From: Caprella mutica
Taxonomy: Eukaryota > Arthropoda > Malacostraca > Amphipoda > Caprellidae
Direction: 5' to 3'
NCBI GenBank assembly: GCA_947561585.1
Contig: CANNZV010000922.1
Coordinates: 124,001 to 188,000 of the forward strand
DNA: 64,000 nt
Below, in pieces: positions 44,450 to 64,000 of the stretch; within the stretch, counting starts at the first letter, position 1, and the number at the start of each line of letters is the position of its first letter. Below the pieces are notes generated by a model that saw only the letters and a list, made by a program, of their open reading frames with translations, was not told the origin of the DNA and made no database searches. Position numbers and translations under genes: made by a program.

Positions 44450-46074
44450 TTTTTCTTTTTTGATTTTTTCTTATTCCTATTTTCATTATTCTTATGTTTT
44501 CTTTTTCGTCCTGGTTTATTGTTCGTGAAAACTGGAGAACCATCACCATCAGGGGTAAAGCTAGTGTCATCTGTACTGACCACTCCATCATTGATCGACT
44601 CATCCAGCAGCTCAGCCACACCCCTCAGTTCATCGTCAGCACCTATCATCATTCCACATCCATGTTGAGGCAAACTATTTTTACCAAATGCATGGTTAAT
44701 TGCTTTATCAATTAAATTTGCCTGTGTTTTCTTGTTTTCTTTATGTACATTGTTTTGAAACAAATCTATCAGTAATAGTTTTAGTTTGTTAGCTAGATCA
44801 ATTCCAGATGTACTATCAGATTCTTTGGATGTGCTATCCAGGTCTTCAGTTTGTGTTCCAATAGTATGTGATTTTGTTTGAAGCAGTGTGGGAGGTTTGC
44901 TATATTGGATTCCGATTAGTCTATCTCTATAAGAGGTATCTCTATAATTCTCAAAGGTCAGAGTAGACTGGGGTCCACTCTGATGAGTCTTTCCCTCCAC
45001 ACGATGTTGGGTTCTATGAGAATTTAAATTGTTTGTGGCTAGAACAGTTTTTCTTGCCTCTGCATATGAAACAGATTTCTGAGCCTTGATTTTTTCTATT
45101 TCTTTCGCTTGCATATAGTATTCACATTCGTTAGAATTTGCTTTATGGTTGCCATTGCAATTCACACATTTATACTCGCTGTCCTCAACCTGACATTCAT
45201 TCTCTTTGTGGAAACCCGAACACAGCCTACACTGGGTACGAGCTGTGCAACTGGCAGCCATGTGCCCAATTCGCTGGCAATTAAAGCATCGACGGGGTTC
45301 ATTTATATATTGCCTTACTCTGTAAAATGTATGTCCTATAGATACAGCCCCTGGAAGAGAGACTCCCTCAAAAGTTAATTTAAGGGACGGAGAGTTCACA
45401 AATTGACCACTAGCCGACCTGCGCTTCAGTCTCTCTATACTGTGAATAGTTGATTGGCTGTCCTTAACCCTTATCATGTTTCGGATATCATCAATCTCAG
45501 CATCCACACTAATTGGGGAAATCACTCCGTATTTAAACCTATCTGAATTGGGCAATGAGCATGTCACTTCCCATTCACCTATCTTTTCAACTAATAATAG
45601 TTTCTGCAAGACTTCATGGGACAACGGTTCAAATTCCAGAGTTGTCAGATTCAGTTTCCAGTTTGTCCTAACAGAGGGCTGGAATTCAACAAATGGACTA
45701 GCAGAGAAAGCTCTCTGAAATTTTACCGGGTTCAAAATCAGTTCTCTGTTTTCTCTTTCCCTAGGCTTTACCAATATGATAGTTTTCCGTCCAGCACTAG
45801 CTAGGGTCCTATTTATTGGTTGTTTACGAGTCATTGAAGCAGGGATCTGAGTAATATTGCCCTGGGAAGAGTTTTGATTAGGTTGACTCAATAAAGATGT
45901 TTGTGTTTCAGGAATAAATTCTACATTAGAAGAAAAAATTTCCTGAGAGTCCATTGCTAATATCTGTTGGGATTCTTTCCCATCTACAGCAGTCTCACCT
46001 CCCCTTTCAGCTTCACAATCACATGAAATATCCCGTTCCATCCCCGAGAGGGTAATGTCCGTAGAATAATCCAT
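44446..46074 (-). CDS. LINE ORF1: gag-like nucleic-acid-binding protein
   Basis: A 542-residue ORF1 protein that would coat the element RNA. It has three tandem zinc knuckles around residues 260-310: CFNCQRIGHMAASC (CX2CX4HX4C), CRLCSGFHKENEC and CVNCNGNHKANSNEC, a layout typical of I- and Jockey-like elements. The N-terminal part is acidic and Ser/Thr-rich; the C-terminus is a lysine run (NRNKKKSKKKK). Its TGA stop shares bases with the ORF2 ATG. The frame is intact. Confidence 0.93.
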   Translation of the reverse strand: MDYSTDITLSGMERDISCDCEAERGGETAVDGKESQQILAMDSQEIFSSNVEFIPETQTSLLSQPNQNSSQGNITQIPASMTRKQPINRTLASAGRKTIILVKPRERENRELILNPVKFQRAFSASPFVEFQPSVRTNWKLNLTTLEFEPLSHEVLQKLLLVEKIGEWEVTCSLPNSDRFKYGVISPISVDAEIDDIRNMIRVKDSQSTIHSIERLKRRSASGQFVNSPSLKLTFEGVSLPGAVSIGHTFYRVRQYINEPRRCFNCQRIGHMAASCTARTQCRLCSGFHKENECQVEDSEYKCVNCNGNHKANSNECEYYMQAKEIEKIKAQKSVSYAEARKTVLATNNLNSHRTQHRVEGKTHQSGPQSTLTFENYRDTSYRDRLIGIQYSKPPTLLQTKSHTIGTQTEDLDSTSKESDSTSGIDLANKLKLLLIDLFQNNVHKENKKTQANLIDKAINHAFGKNSLPQHGCGMMIGADDELRGVAELLDESINDGVVSTDDTSFTPDGDGSPVFTNNKPGRKRKHKNNENRNKKKSKKKK

Positions 46075-46080
46075 ACATTG

Positions 46081-49075
46081 ACACTAAAATCTCACCTCCC
46101 AACCCCTATCTATCCACTTGTCAAACTACTATTCTTCTTTCTTAATAAAAGAAGAAAGAGTCAAGTGTGGACCAGACAAAGGCAAGAATGAGAGTGTCAG
46201 ACTATATCTGAGCGAAAAGGCAATAAGGTACCAGCCCACCAAGCAAAGTAGGCAAGTATCTGGCGTGGTTGGAAGGCAGGCTATCTTAGCCTACCTACAC
46301 TGCCAATTAGCCAAGCGAATGCACAAAATCTCTTAAAGGATAGCAACGGTAAAGCGTTCACTTTCCAATTAGCAGAGCTGCACATATCCGATCACTGTCA
46401 TGACCAGATCGGAAAATGTTTTTCAATGTGCTCGAAGAGCTGTGTGGCACTTTTCTTGCAAACTGACGTGTGTCAAACCGAGAAACAAACTAATAAAAAG
46501 GCTATGAATAATTTTGTTCCTTTCACAATTGATAATAATTTAAAGATCCAGTCCACACAAAATCACATTTTTGTTAAAAAAAGTAAACAAATTTATTCAG
46601 GAACATAAATTTAGAAATAGAACGTTTCCATTAATTTTATGTATCCTTTGCTGTCAATTAAATATTTATTGATTATTATTTAAATAAGAAAGGTCCTCTC
46701 TAGGTTCCAAGAAAAAAATGTGATTTTGTAACATATTATAAAACTAAGGTCCAAGATCAGTAATCTACCAGCCGCATAAAATTAGGTTCAATATATATTT
46801 TTTTTTTTATATGCTTGGAATTTTTTTAATACTTTAGCTGTGTGTGATAATGAACACTAATCTGACGCTGAAGAAAAAGATTGTACACCCTTTGTTTTGA
46901 TTTCCAATTATAATTATATAAACAAACCAAAAAACTCATGTTCGTTCATCGCTTAAGATTTGAATTTTTTTTCTTTTTAAAGTACTGAAACGTTTCTAAA
47001 ATAAGTTTGTCCAATTTAGATTTATTCTTTTTCAGGAATATTTAATACGGGATTGATCATTGATTATTCCTGCCGAGCTGACATTCAAAACAATTACGGG
47101 GTACTACAATCTTTTTCTTTGGACTGAAAATTAGCAAGTCTGAAATAAAACGGCTATTGTTAGTTTTGATTTAAAAAGATATTATTACCTAAGAATATAG
47201 CAGTTCGTGTAAAATAAACTATATTTAACCCACCTACCAAAACTTAACTATTTTAGTGCTATGGCCTATGGACAAACCACTTTATTACCAAAACCACAAC
47301 TCTACTAACAACGGTTTGTCGATTCGATGGAACAATCCATCGATTCGAGATCTCATGCAATCGAAAAGAATAAAATTGAATCGATATACGTTGTTTATAG
47401 GGCAGTAGCAATAAATACAACCTATTAAGATTGTGACAATAATTAATTCCTATGTAACTGTCTCTCAAATGTATTCGATACCACTTTATTTCATTCTGTG
47501 ATACTCTTTAAGATCTATGATTATAAAAGCACATTATCACTACTTTCGTTAAAATTAAAAACAAAAAGATTCTCGGTAATATCTGGGAGAAAACATTGAA
47601 CAGATAAAAGCGGATTCTTTGTGTTTTGGGTTCAATCAGATATCAATTTCAATTCCCTGAGCACTTCTAAACGTTATTATATAAGGCTTCAGTCTTTCCA
47701 CCATACTTTTTGCTAAGCTCCTCCTACTTTTTCCACGGGAATATAAGAAAAAAAACTATATAAATCGCATAATTATTATTTTATTTTTATTGGTATCCAT
47801 GATACCTGCAGGTATCATAGATACCAACTGCAATAAATAATAATTTTATAGTTTTTTCTTACATTCTCATGGAAAATGTAAGAGCTTAGCAAAAAGTATG
47901 GTGGTACACCTTGCGTGTGTACGGCCCTTTACAAGTGGTTAATGAAACACTCTGGCAATCCTGGTAATATCTTCCTTTATTAAAGTACAAACCAAGGCAC
48001 AACTATACTCTAGACAATTAAATGGAAATCACAAGACTGGGGCGTGACGTCATCAGGAGTACAATTATTACACAGAACAACTCTTCTATAATGAAATCCT
48101 GTATACAGACTGTAATGTCCTAAGTAAGGAAGTAGCCCCTATAGTGAACAGATTTTCTTTAGGCTGCCATAAAAGGGCCACTGGTTTTCTAAAAAACTGA
48201 TGGCCTATCATGTCAGACTGAAGAAAAAAAATCACTATAGAGGTTACTTCCTTACTCAGGAGTCAGGACACTACGGTCACTATAGAGGATTTCATTATAG
48301 ATGAGTTCTACCGTCTATGCATCTATAACCAATGACAGTGAAATAAGCATTTAAATTGATAGAAGTAGTATTAGGTATTACAAAATAATTACAAAGTTCA
48401 ATGCAGATAAATAGAGTTGTGCGTAAATTTGAAATAGCAATCGAAACCGAAATAATTAATAAAAAAGACAGCAAATAATGTAAGATTTTGAAGAGTCACC
48501 AAAATGGAATCCTTATGGTAAATAAAATAGTCAAATTATATATATTTTTTCTCCAAACAGTCTATTTTACTAAAGGTTTTAATAGTAAATAGAAATGTTG
48601 AATATATTCTACACACGAGACAAATAAAATCTGATAGGCCTAATTTAATCTTATAAAAATCATTTCTAGAAAAGTAATAAAAGATTTTCAACGAATATAT
48701 ATACAAGGCGAAAAAGTGAAAAAATACCTAATATAATAACTAATAATCATCGAATTGACGATATTATCATGTCATGAAATTCGATGTACCGGTTAAAACT
48801 GGCAATAGCTTAATTATGAACTACAGCATTGGTGATTATCACGTCCTAGAGTCTATTATCAGCTAAAACAGGTTAAACAGTACTATTGCTTAGTTCAAAA
48901 TCAGTTCCTTAATCTATAGATGTATTAACTACATATTATTTTTTATTAACAAACTATCATTTCGAATAGAGTTATGACTGATATCACTATCCTAAATATA
49001 ATTGTAACTACCAGTTATTATTTGCAATGGTAAGAATATGTTCCGACTTTCATTTTTTAGTGTTGGGAATACTGA
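46081..49075. other. LINE 5' flank and gene-free AT-rich region
   Basis: 46081 to about 46400 is probably LINE 5' UTR (less AT-rich than the DNA beyond it). After that I see no gene. Recognisable items are a degenerate TAGGGTTGTGAC-type MITE near 47425-47545, a foldback element at 47690-47928 and a CACTATA-type foldback element near 48110-48300. Confidence 0.45.
47690..47928. repeat. Foldback element, GGGCCGTACACAC family
   Basis: Arms TCTTTCCACCATACTTTTTG and inverse, followed by CTAAGCTCCTCCTACTTTTT. A nested TGGTATCCATGATACC palindrome occupies the centre. One outer end has lost the GTACACACG tip. Confidence 0.65.
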
Positions 49076-49081
49076 TTTATT
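49076..49081 (-). terminator. Poly(A) signal AATAAA for NT5C2
   Basis: AATAAA on the minus strand just beyond the 24-bp minisatellite. If used, the NT5C2 3' UTR would contain the whole array (about 1.2 kb). Confidence 0.35.
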
Positions 49082-49181
49082 ATCTACTACGAAGAAAATG
49101 GAACCCTGTCATAAGAAATAAATATATTCGATAAAAATGCTCATACTATGTCTTCATTCGAACACTGAAATAATTTGATTA

Positions 49182-50309
49182 ATTTAGTCATCCTCTGCTC
49201 ATCACTCTCTCTCTTTCTCAGGCACTCTGCTCATCACTCTCTCAGGCACTCTGCTCATCACTCTCTCAGGCACTCTGCTCATCACTCTCTCAGGCACTCT
49301 GCTCATCACTCTCTCAGGCACTCTGCTCATCACTCTCTCTGCTCATCACTCTCTCAGGCACTCTGCTCATCACTCTCTCAGGCACTCTGCTCATCACTCT
49401 CTCTGCTCATCACTCTCTCAGGCACTCTGCTCATCACTCTCTCAGGCACTCTGCTCATCACTCTCTCAGGCACTCTGCTCATCACTCTCTCAGGCACTCT
49501 GCTCATCACTCTCTCAGGCACTCTGCTCATCACTCTCTCAGGCACTCTGCTCATCACTCTCTCAGGCACTCTGCTCATCACTCTCTCAGGCACTCTGCTC
49601 ATCACTCTCTCAGGCACTCTGCTCATCACTCTCTCAGGCACTCTGCTCATCACTCTCTTTCTCAGGCACTCTGCTCATCACTCTCTCTCTTTCTCAGGCA
49701 CTCTGCTCATCACTCTCTCTCTTTCTCAGGCACTCTGCTCATCACTCTCTAAGGCACTCTGCTCATCACTCTCTCAGGCACTCTGCTCATCACTCTCTCA
49801 GGCACTCTGCTCATCACTCTCTCAGGCACTCTGCTCATCACTCTCTCAGGCACTCTGCTCATCACTCTCTCAGGCACTCTGCTCATCACTCTCTCAGGCA
49901 CTCTGCTCATCACTCTCTCAGGCACTCTGCTCATCACTCTCTCTCTTTCTCAGGCACTCTGCTCATCACTCTCTAAGGCACTCTGCTCATCACTCTCTCA
50001 GGCACTCTGCTCATCACTCTCTCAGGCACTCTGCTCATCACTCTCTCAGGCACTCTGCTCATCACTCTCTCAGGCACTCTGCTCATCACTCTCTCAGGCA
50101 CTCTGCTCATCACTCTCTCAGGCACTCTGCTCATCACTCTCTCAGGCACTCTGCTCATCACTCTCTCAGGCACTCTGCTCATCACTCTCTCAGGCACTCT
50201 GCTCATCACTCTCTCAGGCACTCTGCTCATCACTCTCTCAGGCACTCTGCTCATCACTCTCTCAGGCACTCTGCTCATCACTCTCTCAGGCACTCTGCTC
50301 ATCACTCTC

Positions 50310-50330
<21 letters not shown>
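49182..50330. repeat. 24-bp minisatellite at the NT5C2 3' end
   Basis: More than 40 units of a 24-mer whose minus strand is exactly the last eight NT5C2 codons including the stop (E-S-D-E-Q-S-A-stop). A few units carry CTCTTTCT insertions or an AAGG variant, which mark subblocks amplified together (two similar segments starting near 49740 and 49970). On the plus strand it makes a spurious 397-codon frame. Confidence 0.95.
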
Positions 50331-62637
<12,307 letters not shown>

Positions 62638-63077
62638 GTTTAATGAGCCAATAGCAATTAACTAACTAAGGAAAGTGCGAAGAAAATAAAGTGAATTGAC
62701 TGAAATATTGATAAACTTTTCTTCTGATAAATCAAGAAAAAAATGTATATTATACCAAAAATATAATTTTTTTATCGAGCATCTTTAAATTTTATTAAAT
62801 AACTGTTACGTATCTTCTCCATAGAAACTAAAAAAAATGAAAATTATTGATCAGGCATATTAATATGCTACTTTAAATTACTACTTTTCATTAGAAAACA
62901 GTACCGATGTGTTATAAACACAATATTTTTGTTACAATATAATGCAACACAACTGCGTAAAATAACTACACAAATTATGAACTACCAGAAATGAAGAGTT
63001 AAATAGTTCATGAGTGACTGATAAGTAACTAAGCAGAGTCAGTTGTTTAAGAGGACAGGTAATAGGCACATAGGAAC
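62638..63077. other. NT5C2 upstream region
   Basis: AT-rich sequence 5' of the NT5C2 start. The promoter presumably lies here, but no motif can be singled out. Confidence 0.35.
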
Positions 63078-63109
63078 CTACACTGACGGTGGAATGAACT
63101 GAACTGATA

Positions 63110-63565
63110 TGAAAAGGTATAATATGCAGGTATGATATGAAAAGGTATAATATACAGGTATGATATGAAAAGGTATACTGTACAGGTATGATATGAAAAG
63201 GTATACTGTACAGGTATGATATGAAAAGGTATACTGTACAGGTATGATATGAAAAGGTATAATGTACAGGTATGATATGAAAAGGTATAATGTACAGGTA
63301 TGATATGAAAAGATATAATGTACAGGTATGATATGAAAAGGTATAATGTACAGGTATAATATGAAAAGGTATACTGTACAGGTATGATATGAAAAGGTAT
63401 AATGTACAGGTATGATATGAAAAGATATAATGTACAGGTATAATATGAAAAGGTATACTGTACAGGTATGATATGAAAAGGTATACTGTACAGGTATGAT
63501 ATGAAAAGGTATACTGTACAGGTATGATATGAAAAGGTATACTGTACAGTGTACAGGTATGATAT
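63110..63565. repeat. 28-bp minisatellite upstream of NT5C2
   Basis: About 16 units of GGTATGATATGAAAAGGTAT followed by AATGTACA or ACTGTACA. The long minus-strand frame through it is a by-product of the period. Confidence 0.9.
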
Positions 63566-63584
63566 GAAGAGTTAGGCCCATTCT

Positions 63585-63775
63585 ATACTAGCAGTTAAGA
63601 CGTCGCGTTTTCACTGCTCAATTTACGCCTCTTCAATTAATCACGGCTAAATGAATGGAAAGAAAATTTACAGTAGACTGCAAATTTGCCTTCCATTCAT
63701 TTAACCGTGATTAATTGAAAAGCGTAAACTAGGTAGTGAAAACGCGACGTTTAAACCGCTAATATAGAGTAGGTC
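63585..63775. repeat. Foldback element with GCGTTTTCACT arms
   Basis: Arms GACGTCGCGTTTTCACTGCT and AGTGAAAACGCGACGTTTAA, with inner arms TCAATTAATCACGGCTAAAT and inverse around a short centre. Non-coding. Confidence 0.7.
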
Positions 63776-64000
63776 TTATAGAGTTTACAGGAAAGGACTG
63801 ATGCATTTATTTATCATCAATAAACATAATGAAGGTGAAATAAACGAAAGTGGGCGAAATAGAGATATCTTTTCCAGACCTTTCTTTTGTTCATTATAAA
63901 CAGATGAAAGGTTATATAACATATATTATGATAGCAATCTGATGTCATGAAACTGACGCACGCTACCACTTTGTAGAAAAAGTAGAATGCGTTTCTACAA

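Larger units (their letters stand above)
40665..46080 (-). mobile_element. Full-length-looking LINE with RNase H, I/R1-like group
   Basis: A non-LTR retrotransposon with an intact ORF1 (gag-like) and ORF2 (endonuclease, reverse transcriptase, RNase H). On the minus strand the ORF2 stop codon runs straight into an A-run (40665-40683), so there is virtually no 3' UTR. The 5' UTR extends past 46074 for an unknown distance, perhaps to about 46400, and contains a small hairpin at 46125-46160. I did not find a convincing target-site duplication. Intact frames point to recent insertion. The RNase H domain and C-terminal zinc finger fit the I/R1 superfamily; the exact clade needs phylogeny. Confidence 0.88.

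Noticed and set aside
63078..63581. 167-codon minus-strand frame (SYHTCTVYLF repeats)
   Set aside because: By-product of the 28-bp minisatellite.

Overview
The window is nuclear DNA of an invertebrate animal. It is AT-rich and intron-rich, with GT-AG introns, single-copy metazoan housekeeping genes and a heavy load of small DNA transposons and minisatellites. Mu-class GSTs, APLF and an RNase H-bearing LINE fit a non-insect arthropod or another bilaterian invertebrate, but I cannot name the taxon from sequence alone.

Layout. 1-1030: remains of an inverted-repeat element carrying nested MITEs. 2013-5638 (+): APLF, a DNA double-strand-break repair factor; its first exon is not visible. 6213-21121 (-): WASHC4/SWIP, 19 coding exons that join in phase to 1171 codons; APLF and WASHC4 converge. 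22630-24385 and 25168-26422 (+): two tandem mu-class glutathione S-transferase genes with the same five-exon layout. 26423-29181: dispersed repeats and a 22-bp minisatellite. 29182-39650 (-): GOLGA2/GM130, 11 exons, 1034 codons. 40017-40553: a GC-rich 116-bp tandem array upstream of GOLGA2. 40665 to about 46080 (-): an apparently intact LINE with ORF1 and ORF2. 46400-49180: no gene seen. 50310-62637 (-): NT5C2, 11 exons, 573 codons. 62638-64000: a 28-bp minisatellite and a foldback element.

The host genes do unrelated jobs (repair, endosomal actin control, detoxification, Golgi tethering, purine nucleotide metabolism), so I see no functional cluster. Exon calls rest on family resemblance and on exact phase agreement: summed exon lengths divide by three for WASHC4, GOLGA2 and NT5C2, and totals are close to the known family sizes.

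The most unusual signal is that several minisatellites sit exactly on gene edges. The array behind NT5C2 is a tandem copy of its last seven codons plus stop. The array behind GOLGA2 encodes the protein's own C-terminus, a PDZ-ligand-like end. The array in NT5C2 intron 9 repeats the exon 9 end together with its splice donor. Another array forms the polypyrimidine stretch before NT5C2 exon 2. Other points of interest are a possible tiny secreted-peptide ORF nested in a GOLGA2 intron, a ten-copy array of perfect hairpins in NT5C2 intron 2, and several hAT-type MITE insertions with perfect 8-bp target duplications.
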